The notes under the pieces are model-generated. The model was not told the origin of the DNA, did no database searches, and was given only the letters and a program-made list of their open reading frames with translations. Made by a program: the position numbers and the translations under genes. This document shows positions 33,331-42,671 of a stretch of DNA of 64,000 nt, one piece after another (within the stretch, counting starts at the first letter, position 1; each line of letters opens with the position of its first letter). Source of the stretch: VXRD01 sp965232265 (lineage in GTDB: Bacteria; Latescibacterota; UBA2968); the NCBI GenBank assembly GCA_965232265.1, contig CBDDPH010000002.1:3596001-3660000 (forward strand). The letters run 5' to 3'.

Positions 33331-36300
33331 TGAATGACACACAGGATACATTTGAAGAAGCACGAGGTCCGATTGCCTGGATGGCGCGCAATGCTATTGC
33401 GGCCAATCTGTTTATGATCATCCTCGTTGGGGGCGGGATCTGGACGGCTTTTCATATCCAGAAGGAAGTCTATCCGCAGTATGAACTGGATATCGTCTCG
33501 GTCAGTGTGGGCTATCCGGGCGCGGCGCCTGCAGAGGTGGAGCAGGGGATTTTACAGCCCATAGAAGAAGCTGTGCGCGGTGTGCAGGGGATCATGGAAA
33601 TGACGTCGCAGGCTCGCGAAGGGCGTGGGCGTGTGACCATCGAACTGGTGGCAGGCACCAACCGGGGGAAAGCCTTTCAGGATATCGATCAGGCAGTCAA
33701 TCGGATTCGGACATTTCCCGATGACATAGAACAACCCGAAGTCAGCCTGAGGGCACAACAGCGCAATGTGATGGACATTGGGCTGTATGGCGATGTGGAT
33801 ATCGGTACGCTGAGAAGCCTGGCCGAACAGCTAAGAGATCGCTTGCTGAGCGATCCGACCATTACACAGGTCGAGCTTGGCAATGTGCCAGAATACATGA
33901 CGCATATTGAAATTCCTCAACACAGGTTGCGCGAATACGGTCTGACACTGCGCGATGTGGCGCGCGTGATTGTTGCGTCGAGTGAAGACATTCCCGCGGG
34001 TTCTGTGGATACGGGTACGGGTGAGATTTTGTTGCGCCTGAAAGAGCGCAAGCAGTGGGCCGATGAATATGGCCGTATTGTGATTATCCCTTCAGAAGGA
34101 GGGGGTGGGGTTACACTGGCGGACCTGGCAAAGATCACGGATGGCTTTGAAGAAGGCGGATTTCACGAACGGTTTAATCGGCAGCTTACAGTCGGTGTGG
34201 ATATCTATCGCATTGGAAATCAATCGCCACTTGAGATTGCCGAGGCGGTTAAAAATATCATGGCAGATTTTGAGACCACCCTGCCGCCTGGTGTGAAGTA
34301 TCGGATCGACAGCAACAGCGCAGAAGATTACAAGGATCGGTTGTTTTTGCTGCTCGAAAACGGGATGCTGGCCGTTGTGATTGTGTTGCTTATTCTGGCG
34401 ATGTTTCTCGAGTTTCGGCTCGCATTTTGGGTGATGATGGGGATGGCCATTTCTTTTATCGGCGGTCTGGTGTTTCTGCCGGCTATCGATGTGAGCATCA
34501 ATATGGTTTCTATGTTTGCATTTTTGGTGGTGCTCGGCATTGTCGTGGATGACGCGATTGTTGTGGGTGAAAATATCCATGAATATCGGGAACGCGGTAT
34601 GAGCCCGATGCAGGCGGCCATTGCGGGTACACGCGATATTGCCAGGCCGGTTACGTTCAGCATTTTGACCACGATTGTGGCTTTTGTGCCGCTTTTGCTT
34701 ATGCCCGGCACCACGGGAAAATTCTGGTGGCCCTTGCCTGCGGTCGTGATCACGGTGCTGGCCGTGTCGCTTTTGGAGGCGCTATTTATTTTGCCCGCAC
34801 ATCTCGGGCACCTGTCAAAACGCGCTGTTTCGCCGGTAAATGGCGCTGTGCATCGCTGGCAGCAATCTATTGCCAGCCATTTCAATCGGTTTATCGACCA
34901 ACACTATCGCAGGTTTCTGGATGTCTGCATTCGATATCGCTACGTTACGATTGCCTCTGCTGTTGCTTTGCTGATGGTGGTGGGCGGCTATGGATACAGC
35001 GATCATATGGGCATGATTATGATGCCCGAAGTTTCTGCCGATGAGATTGAGGCCGGTATCCGATTGCCTGTGGGGACCACGCGGGACCAGGCTGCGCGAG
35101 TTGCACATGATGTGACCGAATCGACCCATCGCATGTTTGAAGCGCACAACCTGTATCGCGTGGCCGAAGGGATTAAAACCAATGTGCGCGGAGGGAGTTT
35201 TATCGATGTAGAAATTGTCATGAAACCGCCCGATGAACACGATATGACGACAGGAGAGATCATCTCACTGTGGCGCGATAACATCGGGGATATCGATGGT
35301 GTCAGCCAGATTACGTTTGAGGCCGAGAGTGGGCCGGGCGGTTGGCAACAGGATATCAGCGTGGATTTGAGCCATTCGGATATTGACGTATTGGCCCAAG
35401 CCAGTCGGGCATTTTTAGCACGCGCCGAAGGGTTTGAAGAGACGCACGATGTGAGCGACAATTACAATAAAGGGAAAGCGCAGTTTGATTTTGTGTTGCG
35501 CCCGGAAGGCCGAAATTTGGGATTGACCCCGGTTGAGGTAGGGCGTCAGTTGCGCGATGCGTTTTACGGCGCATTGGCGATGCGTCAGTTGCGCGGTACA
35601 AATGAAATTGAAATGCGCGTGAAATTACCGATGGCAGAGCGAAAGGATATTCGCCATCTCGAAGAATTTGTCGTGCGTACACCCGATGGCACAGAAGTGC
35701 CTTTGATGGATGTGGTAGATATTGAGCGCGGCGAAGCGTTTACAAGTATTAATCGGCGAGATGGTCGGCGCGTGGTGACGGTGAGCATGGATGTGGAGCC
35801 CAAGCGAGCGATGACGCGCGTTATGGAAGCGATTAAAACCGATGTGTTGCCACAAATTCGCACGGAGTATCCGGGATTGACCTGGACGTTTCAGGGGACG
35901 CAGGCAGAGATGCGCGAGTCAACGCAGGTGCTGTGGGGCGGGTTTGCCATGGCGATGGCCATTGTATATATGTTACTCGCCATTGCATTTGGCAGCTATG
36001 TCCAGCCCCTGATTGTGATGGTGGCGATTCCCTTTGGCATTGTGGGCGCTGTGATCGGTCATATTTTGCTCGGTTATGATTTGTCGCTTATCAGTTTGAT
36101 GGGGGTGATCGCCCTGTCGGGTGTTGTGGTAAATGACTCGCTGATTATGATCGATTACGCAAATAAAAGGCGTGCCCATAGTTCGGCTTTTGAGGCGATT
36201 CACACGGCTGGGCTTCGGCGCTTCAAGCCGATTATTTTGACGACGTTGACAACATTTGGTGGTTTGACACCGATTATTTTGGAGACATCCCGCCAGGCTT

Positions 36301-36461
36301 ATTATCTTATTCCCATGGCAATCTCTCTCGGATTTGGTATTGTTTTCGCGACGTCTATCATTCTTTTGTTGGTGCCCTGTCTGTATATGATTCTGGAGGA
36401 TGTTGTCTCTCTGGTCCCCAATGCTCGGTACAGTTTGAGCCGTTCGACGGACAGATTTTAA
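33330..36461 (+). CDS. RND efflux pump, inner-membrane permease
   Basis: A 1043-residue proton-driven transporter. It starts at ATG 33330, overlapping the adaptor's stop as TGATG. The AcrB-type layout is present: N-terminal helix (NLFMIILVGGGIWTAF), porter domain with PAEVEQGI, TM4 with GIVVDDAIVVGENI containing paired Asp of the proton relay, GTRDIARPVTFS, and the second half beginning near residue 530. It lies closer to the MmpL/hydrophobe-amphiphile pumps with shorter loops; substrate unknown. Its role in a glycan locus may be export of toxic products. Confidence 0.93.
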   Translation: MNDTQDTFEEARGPIAWMARNAIAANLFMIILVGGGIWTAFHIQKEVYPQYELDIVSVSVGYPGAAPAEVEQGILQPIEEAVRGVQGIMEMTSQAREGRGRVTIELVAGTNRGKAFQDIDQAVNRIRTFPDDIEQPEVSLRAQQRNVMDIGLYGDVDIGTLRSLAEQLRDRLLSDPTITQVELGNVPEYMTHIEIPQHRLREYGLTLRDVARVIVASSEDIPAGSVDTGTGEILLRLKERKQWADEYGRIVIIPSEGGGGVTLADLAKITDGFEEGGFHERFNRQLTVGVDIYRIGNQSPLEIAEAVKNIMADFETTLPPGVKYRIDSNSAEDYKDRLFLLLENGMLAVVIVLLILAMFLEFRLAFWVMMGMAISFIGGLVFLPAIDVSINMVSMFAFLVVLGIVVDDAIVVGENIHEYRERGMSPMQAAIAGTRDIARPVTFSILTTIVAFVPLLLMPGTTGKFWWPLPAVVITVLAVSLLEALFILPAHLGHLSKRAVSPVNGAVHRWQQSIASHFNRFIDQHYRRFLDVCIRYRYVTIASAVALLMVVGGYGYSDHMGMIMMPEVSADEIEAGIRLPVGTTRDQAARVAHDVTESTHRMFEAHNLYRVAEGIKTNVRGGSFIDVEIVMKPPDEHDMTTGEIISLWRDNIGDIDGVSQITFEAESGPGGWQQDISVDLSHSDIDVLAQASRAFLARAEGFEETHDVSDNYNKGKAQFDFVLRPEGRNLGLTPVEVGRQLRDAFYGALAMRQLRGTNEIEMRVKLPMAERKDIRHLEEFVVRTPDGTEVPLMDVVDIERGEAFTSINRRDGRRVVTVSMDVEPKRAMTRVMEAIKTDVLPQIRTEYPGLTWTFQGTQAEMRESTQVLWGGFAMAMAIVYMLLAIAFGSYVQPLIVMVAIPFGIVGAVIGHILLGYDLSLISLMGVIALSGVVVNDSLIMIDYANKRRAHSSAFEAIHTAGLRRFKPIILTTLTTFGGLTPIILETSRQAYYLIPMAISLGFGIVFATSIILLLVPCLYMILEDVVSLVPNARYSLSRSTDRF

Positions 36462-36498
36462 AAAAACAGAGATAAAAGTCGCCGTAAAAGGATCTGAT

Positions 36499-37863
36499 AT
36501 GGCAAAAAAATCACCAATGGCAAATCTGTGGCATGATCCCCCTGGTCCTCAGTGGACAGCAAATTTTCCTCAGCCGACCGTCCTGTCCCAAGAAACAGAA
36601 CGGGTCTTACAGTTGTTTGTCAGACGACCGAAACTCGCGCAGATGTACAGCAATTGCCTGATGTTTACCGCAGGCAGAGCAACACTGCTTGAAGATGGTA
36701 CAACGTTTATCGGTCAGGTGCCCATCAACCACCACCGAGACATGGCTATTGGGGTTATCCCGTACCTCCCTTTTGCAGCTAAAGATGAAAACCTCGCCCG
36801 TATGATTGCGGGTTTAATTCGCCGACAGGTCAGGTGCATGCTGCTCGATTCATACGCTCACAGTTTTAAACGTGAACCCAATCCGGAAGTCCGACGAGAG
36901 GGGGAAATCGCATTTGAGAATCCCTGGATCTGGCGGCGCAAGTATGAACTGGATGCCGTCTGCTATCCCATCTGGCTGGCAGCTAAATATTGGAAAGCCA
37001 CCGGCCGGATCAATGTGTTTGACTTCTGGTTTCACGCAATAATCCGACGGCTGGTTGAACAGTGGAAGCTCGAACAGCGTCACACCGAACGTTCGGTTTA
37101 CCGCTACCAATGCCCCAATAAAATTGAGTCATTGCCCAATGACGGCTTGGGTATGCCTGTCACCTATACCGGCATGAGTTGGTCCGGTTTCAGACCGAGT
37201 GATGACACCTGCAAATACGGTTACTATATTCCATCCAACATGTTTGCCTCTGTCACGCTCAGCCACATCGCTGAAATTGCCACCTCGGTTTACAGTGACG
37301 AAAGCCTTGCCGATTATGCGGCAAACCTCAAAACAGAAATCGATGATGGGATTGCGCTCTATGCTACTGTTGAGCATCCGCGTCATGGCAAAATCTATTG
37401 TTATGAGACAGACGGTTTTGGACATTACGAGCTTGCAGATGAAGGTTATATCCCCAATCTGCTCTCTATGCCCTATTTCGGTTTCTGCGACAAGAACGAT
37501 CCGGTTTACTGCAATACACGGAACTTCATTTTGAGCCGTGATAACCCTTATTATGCCGAAGGATCTCTCGGTAAAGGGCTGGGGGGAATGCATTTTGGGA
37601 AGATAGGCTGGCTCTGGCCAATGGGGTTGGTCATGCAAGCCCTCACGACTTCAGACCATGACGAAATCCTCACTGTTGTTGATTATCTCGAAGCAACAGA
37701 TGACAACACTGAGTATATGCTTGAGTGTGTCGATCCAAACGATTCCTCAAACAGGATTCCCCATAACTCTCCCACCCGTGGCTTCGGAACCGCAAATTCC
37801 CTTTTTGCCCAGCTAATTTACCAACTGTCTCGGGAAAAGTGGTTTATTGAATCGGTAACCTGA
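36499..37863 (+). CDS. GH125-family exo-alpha-mannosidase-like glycosidase
   Basis: A 454-residue alpha/alpha-toroid glycosidase, formerly DUF1237. The conserved blocks of GH125 appear in order: RDMAIGVIPYLPFA, IRRQVRCMLLDSYAHSF, RKYELDAVCYPIWLA, TGMSWSGFRPSDDTCKYGY with the predicted acid Asp, IPSNMFA, DGFGHYELADEG, RDNPYYAEG, WPMGLVMQAL and the Glu in TEYMLECVDPND as the probable base. Characterised members cleave alpha-1,6-mannose. A few family positions differ (for example GVIP in place of the usual Gln-containing segment). No signal peptide; it would act on imported oligosaccharides. Confidence 0.88.
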   Translation: MAKKSPMANLWHDPPGPQWTANFPQPTVLSQETERVLQLFVRRPKLAQMYSNCLMFTAGRATLLEDGTTFIGQVPINHHRDMAIGVIPYLPFAAKDENLARMIAGLIRRQVRCMLLDSYAHSFKREPNPEVRREGEIAFENPWIWRRKYELDAVCYPIWLAAKYWKATGRINVFDFWFHAIIRRLVEQWKLEQRHTERSVYRYQCPNKIESLPNDGLGMPVTYTGMSWSGFRPSDDTCKYGYYIPSNMFASVTLSHIAEIATSVYSDESLADYAANLKTEIDDGIALYATVEHPRHGKIYCYETDGFGHYELADEGYIPNLLSMPYFGFCDKNDPVYCNTRNFILSRDNPYYAEGSLGKGLGGMHFGKIGWLWPMGLVMQALTTSDHDEILTVVDYLEATDDNTEYMLECVDPNDSSNRIPHNSPTRGFGTANSLFAQLIYQLSREKWFIESVT

Positions 37864-37879
37864 GCATAGCAGTGGAAAA

Positions 37880-37972
37880 TTATTTGCCTCTCTGCCTTTC
37901 AATCCACGCCATACACCGCTTGACCTGATCCCTGAAGACCCTATATAATTCCTCAGACTGGAGGCCACTCAT
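37880..37972 (-). pseudogene. Possible 3' tail of a sulfatase on the opposite strand
   Basis: On the minus strand the gap between two plus-strand genes reads SEELYRVFRDQVKRCMAWIE and ends in TAA. This resembles the terminal helix of sulfatases. It lacks a domain and overlaps the start of the next gene. Assignment is weak. Confidence 0.2.
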
Positions 37973-39389
37973 GAACCCCGAAACCATGCTCGAGAAAGTA
38001 TGCCGATCGCTGGATATTCTGATCGCATTGGGAGCGACATATCAGGGGTTGTTCCCCTCGATTATCGATCGATCCACCCATCAGATGATGACGGAAATGC
38101 CGTCGGGAATTGCGGGACAGCGGGACGGCGACCGCTCACACCTGGGCAGCAACCTAATCCACGATCAGGCGGCGCTGAAGACGATGTACGCGCTTGCCGA
38201 GGCACTGGACCGTCCGGATTATGCACAGGCGGCAGACCGGTATTTGCAGCGGTTTGCAACCCACTGTACGAATACAATAACGGGTATTTTCCCCTGGGGA
38301 GAACACGCGTACTGGCACCTATTGGAAGATCGGGTGGCAGACAGCTATCAGTTGCGGGAAGGTGCAAGCCCCAGTAAGACGACACACGATCACCTGCGGC
38401 AGGCACCGCTCTGGCTGTGGGAAAAACTATATGCCTTCAATCCGCCATGCGTCGAGCACTTTGCCGAGGGGATTGACGGACATTGGACCGAAGGAGAGCC
38501 ACTGGAATACATTCGGCATGCATATATCGATGAGAAACGACCCTATGCCCGAGGCGTGCGATCCTGCGATTTCCCGAGGCATGGGGGATTTTACATTTTC
38601 GACTGGGCGTATGCCCACTTGAAGACGGGTCGGACGGATTTTGTACAACAGATCGAAACCATGCTGGACTACTGGTGGGAGAAGCGGGACGACCTGGGCC
38701 TGCTACAGACGGAGAGCCGGTCGCCCGAGGACGATGTGGATTTTTATCGAATCAATGCGCCTGGACAGACGCTCTCCCTGGGGGTGAGCCTGCTTGAATC
38801 CGCCGAGTTAATTGCAGGTGCGTTACCAGATCTGGCCGCCCGCATGAGAGAACGAGCCGCCGTTTATATCCACGGATTTTTAAAAGCCCCCCACGATCTG
38901 GAACGGGGTATTTATGTGAGTTCCTCTCTCCATGGTTCCAACGAGGCGAAAGGGACGATGCCGGTTTGGGGCAGCGTATATGGAAACTGGCCCGCCTGTT
39001 ATGCCGCACTATTTGCCCTGTGTGGGCATCGCATTCGGCCCCATCAAGGGCTTTTTGCGTGGGCCGTCGCGGTTGGAAAGAGCTATCTGGAAACCGATTT
39101 CCCGGATGACATAGCCGTACCGGCGATGGATGCCGGATTGGGGGTGGGGTTGTTGGCAGATTTGTATGATCTGACGGGAGAAACCAGGTGGCTGGACGGG
39201 GGCATGGCCCTTGCCGAGCAGCTTATGGGCATTTATATGGACGGCGATCTGCCGAGAGGGGCGTCGGGAATTGATTGGTACGAGTCGCAGATGGGACCGA
39301 GTTTTTTACAGCATGGATTGGCGCGAATTGCGCTGATGGCCCGCGATGGTCTCCCCTGTATTTTGGAGGGGGATTACACGGCGAGGTGA
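37971..39389 (+). CDS. Six-hairpin (alpha/alpha toroid) protein, probable glycosidase or lyase
   Basis: A 472-residue protein of alternating helices with Trp/His/Asp-rich loops (GSNLIHDQAALK, FPWGEHAYWHLLED, SCDFPRHGGFYIFDWAYAHL, GLLQTESRSPEDD, GSVYGNWPACYAAL). The pattern of regularly spaced helical pairs fits the six-hairpin superfamily that contains GH88, GH105, GH127-like and PL10-like enzymes. I cannot place it in one family. No signal peptide. GGAGG lies just upstream of the ATG. It is in a same-strand run with GH125 and the propeller that follows. Confidence 0.6.
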   Translation: MNPETMLEKVCRSLDILIALGATYQGLFPSIIDRSTHQMMTEMPSGIAGQRDGDRSHLGSNLIHDQAALKTMYALAEALDRPDYAQAADRYLQRFATHCTNTITGIFPWGEHAYWHLLEDRVADSYQLREGASPSKTTHDHLRQAPLWLWEKLYAFNPPCVEHFAEGIDGHWTEGEPLEYIRHAYIDEKRPYARGVRSCDFPRHGGFYIFDWAYAHLKTGRTDFVQQIETMLDYWWEKRDDLGLLQTESRSPEDDVDFYRINAPGQTLSLGVSLLESAELIAGALPDLAARMRERAAVYIHGFLKAPHDLERGIYVSSSLHGSNEAKGTMPVWGSVYGNWPACYAALFALCGHRIRPHQGLFAWAVAVGKSYLETDFPDDIAVPAMDAGLGVGLLADLYDLTGETRWLDGGMALAEQLMGIYMDGDLPRGASGIDWYESQMGPSFLQHGLARIALMARDGLPCILEGDYTAR

Positions 39390-39406
39390 AATGAGGAAAA
39401 CAGATC

Positions 39407-40342
39407 ATGGACAAAAACCAATGGTTGGATCCACAACCCTGGAAGCGAGACATTGATGCACCCTGTCTGTCCCTGGGCGCAGCCGGTCAATTTGACGACA
39501 CCCACATTTTTGCTCCCTGTGTCGCTTTGGAAAACGGGCGCTATTACATGTGGTACAGCGGCTCGCGCGGCGAAGTAGATCTGCGGGTTTTTGCTCTGGG
39601 GCTGGCCACCAGCGACGACGGCCTGAATTTTACACGACACCCCGCCGCCCCGGTTTGCACCCTGGAGACCGACCACTCCATCCTCACCCCCACCCTGGTG
39701 CGCCACCCGGACGGCTCCCTGCGGCGCGAGGCGGGCAAGCTGCGTATGTTTTTTTCCTCGACCGACTTCCCCTCTGGCGACACACGCCACACCCTGCACG
39801 CCATGACCAGCGACGACGGGCTTCGCTGGGATACGCCCTCCGCTCCCCTATTAGAAAACGCCTACGCCCCTACCCTGTTTTGGGAAGACGACCACTACCG
39901 CCTGTGGTACACCGATGTGACCGCCGATCCCTGGACCATACGCGCCGCCACCAGCGACGACGGCTTTGACTGGCAAGTCCATCCCCAGCCGGTGTTGGAA
40001 CTGGATCAGGAATGGGAGTTCCAGCGCCTGGTCTATCCAACCGTTCTCAAAGAAGACGGTTATTATCTGATGTGGTACGGCAGCTATAGCAGCTATCCGC
40101 CCGAGGTCATGAAAACCTCCATCGGATTTGCCATCAGCGAAGACGGCTTCAACTGGACGAAAAGCCCTCGCAATCCGATCTTCGGCCCCGACCCTTCGCG
40201 GTCCTGGGAATCGCACTTTACCACCAGCCATTCGCTCTTGCGCCTGGCCGACGGCTCCCTGCGCCTGTGGTACGCTTCGCGCACCAAACCACCTTTTGTA
40301 CACAAGTATTACGCCATCGGCACCGCGCGATGGTCCGCTTAA
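39407..40342 (+). CDS. Five-bladed beta-propeller glycosidase-like protein (GH43/GH32/GH130 fold)
   Basis: A 311-residue protein with repeated blades: YYMWYSGS, ATSDDGLNFTRHP, MTSDDGLRWDTP, YRLWYTDV, ATSDDGFDWQVHP, YYLMWYGS, AISEDGFNWTKSP and RLWYASRTK. Such SDDGxxW/WYSG alternation is common in GH43-, GH32- and GH130-related propellers. Acidic residues at blade centres (for example in HIFAPCVALENG and the Glu of EWEF) could be catalytic but no family signature is clear. Probably intracellular. Confidence 0.65.
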   Translation: MDKNQWLDPQPWKRDIDAPCLSLGAAGQFDDTHIFAPCVALENGRYYMWYSGSRGEVDLRVFALGLATSDDGLNFTRHPAAPVCTLETDHSILTPTLVRHPDGSLRREAGKLRMFFSSTDFPSGDTRHTLHAMTSDDGLRWDTPSAPLLENAYAPTLFWEDDHYRLWYTDVTADPWTIRAATSDDGFDWQVHPQPVLELDQEWEFQRLVYPTVLKEDGYYLMWYGSYSSYPPEVMKTSIGFAISEDGFNWTKSPRNPIFGPDPSRSWESHFTTSHSLLRLADGSLRLWYASRTKPPFVHKYYAIGTARWSA

Positions 40343-40377
40343 TGCTTTCAATAAATACACCCAAGGGGTTACCTTAG

Positions 40378-40725
40378 ATGGCACGAGAGCAACTCGAATT
40401 GCGCGCGGCAAGCGGCAACGAAAAACCGGTGTTCGGCATTTCCGAGTGGATGTGCTACTACGCCAACTACGACAAGCCGTGCCCGGGTCCTAAAGCACTG
40501 GACGAGTGCGTCGATCTGCACCTGCAAGCGGGCTGCGACCATCTGGTGTGGAACCTGGGGCGTTCGGTGGTGGACTACTGGTCCGAGTTGCCCCATATCA
40601 CGCGGATGTGCGAAAATGGCGACCAGGATGGACTGGCACGCGCATACAGAGGGCCGACACAGCTTGCGGACGGAGGTAGGCGACGCCGCGCTCTAATGGA
40701 CGGTCCAGCACGATTAGCATTGTGA
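40378..40725 (+). pseudogene. Truncated 5' end of an unidentified gene
   Basis: An intact start (AAGGGG, then ATG) opens 115 codons. Roughly the first 78 look like protein sequence (FGISEWMCYYANYDKPCPGP, then CDHLVWNLGRSVVDYW), possibly the first units of a TIM-barrel with paired Cys. After ITRMCE the frame turns Arg/Gly-rich and looks non-coding. I do not recognise the family. No gene else lies between 40343 and 40737. Confidence 0.5.
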
Positions 40726-40737
40726 AAGGAGAGATAT

Positions 40738-41697
40738 ATGGCACGATTCGTAAGAGTGGGGTCGATTCAGTTCAGTGCATTTGCCGATTTGCAGCGGGGT
40801 GAACCCGAGAGCATGGAAAAAGTATTGCGCCTGACCCGAAACGACCTCAATTCATTGAAAGGATACAACCTGGACCTGGTGTTGACCTGTGAGCTGGTCG
40901 AAGGATACGGCCAGACCCTGGAAACGGCCGAGACCGTGGAACAGCCGGGGCCGTTTTTGTCCATGTACCGGGATTTTGCCATGGCCGAGTCCTGCCATGT
41001 GGCTGGCTCCATCAAGCTCCGCGAAGGCGACGACGTGTTCAATTCGATTGTGTATATCGGCCCTGATGGCGCAGTGATCGGCGCCTATCACAAGACGTTC
41101 CTGACGGATAACGAGCGAAACCAAGGGTTGCGCTCGGGTGACGGCCCCAAAGTTTTCGACACCGCGATCGGCCGCCTTGGCGGGGTGATTTGTTTCGACC
41201 AGAAATTCGAACAACTTCGGTTCGAGTACCGAGACCTGAAACCGGATATTCTCACATTTCCCAGTGCCTATCACGGCGGATTCCTCCAGCAGCAATGGGC
41301 GTACGAATGCCAGTGCTACTATCTGACCGCACTTCGGTTCTACGGAGGCGGGGTGATCGATCCCCTCGGCCAGCCCGTGAAACTAAACACCAACTATTCA
41401 CGCACGATGTACACAACCATCAACCTGGACCGCGTGCTGGTCAAACGCAGTGGAAACTCCGGCAAGTTTCCTCTGATCGAGAAGAAATACCAGGATGAGG
41501 TCACGATCGACGTGCCGAGCTATATCGGCACCGCCTTGATCCACAGCAATTCGGATACGCGCTCGGCCATAGACATTGCGAGAGAATTTGAGTTGGAACT
41601 GTTCGACGACTTCTTTGCCCGCAACATCCAACAGAACGAAGCGAACCGACGTTCGGGCGGCGGTTCGCTCGAGGCGGTGGTCCGTTCGGCCGTATGA
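40738..41697 (+). CDS. Carbon-nitrogen hydrolase (nitrilase superfamily)
   Basis: A 319-residue amidase-type enzyme. The catalytic triad is Glu52 in LTCELVEG, Lys119 in AYHKTFL and Cys152 in GGVICFDQKF. Compared with typical omega-amidases the Cys motif (CFDQ rather than CYDxRFPE) is divergent and a C-terminal extension of about 50 residues is present. GAAAGGAG precedes the ATG. It is the first of two neighbouring nitrilase-family genes; these may split amides, such as those of amino sugars or carbamoyl groups, but the substrate is unknown. Confidence 0.85.
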   Translation: MARFVRVGSIQFSAFADLQRGEPESMEKVLRLTRNDLNSLKGYNLDLVLTCELVEGYGQTLETAETVEQPGPFLSMYRDFAMAESCHVAGSIKLREGDDVFNSIVYIGPDGAVIGAYHKTFLTDNERNQGLRSGDGPKVFDTAIGRLGGVICFDQKFEQLRFEYRDLKPDILTFPSAYHGGFLQQQWAYECQCYYLTALRFYGGGVIDPLGQPVKLNTNYSRTMYTTINLDRVLVKRSGNSGKFPLIEKKYQDEVTIDVPSYIGTALIHSNSDTRSAIDIAREFELELFDDFFARNIQQNEANRRSGGGSLEAVVRSAV

Positions 41698-41734
41698 GTA
41701 CACATGAATAACCACGCATCGGAGAGAGGGGCGA

Positions 41735-42619
41735 ATGGCATATCCCATGAACAACACAAAAACACGTATCGCATCGGTCGCCATGCACAGCGCGATGGGC
41801 GACCCCACGACCAACCTCGACCAAATTGCCGAGTGGTCGAGAGAGGCTCACAGGCAAGGTGCCACATTTGCGCTCTTTCCCGAAGAGTGCATCACGGGCT
41901 CGATGAACAAATCGGACATTTCTCCCGAGGAGTCCATGCGGATCGCAGAAGCAGCGGCCGAGAAATCAATTCCGTTCCTCGAATCGCTCTGCAGCGAACT
42001 CGACATGACCCTTGTCGTCGGTACCATCGAGCCAGCGGGCGAACGCTATCGAAACAGCGCCTACATCGTAGGCCCCAGCGGTTACCTCGCGACCTTCACC
42101 AAACTGCACATCCCGAATGAAACCGAGCGGGCCTGGTTCGAACCGGGGAGCCAACTCCCTATCGTGACATCGCAAGGCTGGACCTTCGGCGTGGGGATCT
42201 GCTACGACCTGAGGTTTCCGGAGATCTTCCGAACCGCCGCACAGGAGGGCGCGGACTTTTTCCTCCTCGCCGTAGGTGCAAGCGGCCGCGCTGACAACGT
42301 CACCCCTGACGGCGATCAGACCGAACAGGCAGACGAACATCGACAGCTTGCCGCCCAGGTCTTGCCAGCAAGGGCAGTGGACAATGCGCTCTACATTTTC
42401 TACGCCAACCAGGCGGGAAAAAGCGGCAACGCCTGGTTTCCGGGACTCGCCTTCGCGATCGATCCGAACGGCCAATTCATCGACGAACACGCGCCAGTGG
42501 AAGGCATGATCGTGACCGAGGTATCGAGAGATTTAATAGAGAAAGCGCGTTCATCCGGTTGCTTCACAGCGAACGAGGCCAGGCCCGATCTTTATGCGTC
42601 ACCTCAGATCGTGAGATGA
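41735..42619 (+). CDS. Carbon-nitrogen hydrolase (nitrilase superfamily)
   Basis: A 294-residue cytosolic amidase. Glu50 in FPEECITG, Lys123 in FTKLHIP and Cys156 in GICYDLRFPE form the triad; the motifs are canonical and closer to omega-amidase/NIT2 and N-carbamoylputrescine amidases than to the upstream paralogue. The GAGAGGGG box precedes the ATG at 41735; a second ATG at 41747 is possible. It sits 37 bases after the first amidase and 52 bases before the enolase-superfamily gene. Confidence 0.88.
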   Translation: MAYPMNNTKTRIASVAMHSAMGDPTTNLDQIAEWSREAHRQGATFALFPEECITGSMNKSDISPEESMRIAEAAAEKSIPFLESLCSELDMTLVVGTIEPAGERYRNSAYIVGPSGYLATFTKLHIPNETERAWFEPGSQLPIVTSQGWTFGVGICYDLRFPEIFRTAAQEGADFFLLAVGASGRADNVTPDGDQTEQADEHRQLAAQVLPARAVDNALYIFYANQAGKSGNAWFPGLAFAIDPNGQFIDEHAPVEGMIVTEVSRDLIEKARSSGCFTANEARPDLYASPQIVR

Positions 42620-42671
42620 GTAGCCGTGGAGCGGAAGTTAAAACCAAACACACAGCGAAGGAGAAAGCACC

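Noticed and set aside
36462..36498. A terminator after the efflux operon
   Set aside because: The A/T-rich gap shows no stable stem before a T-run.
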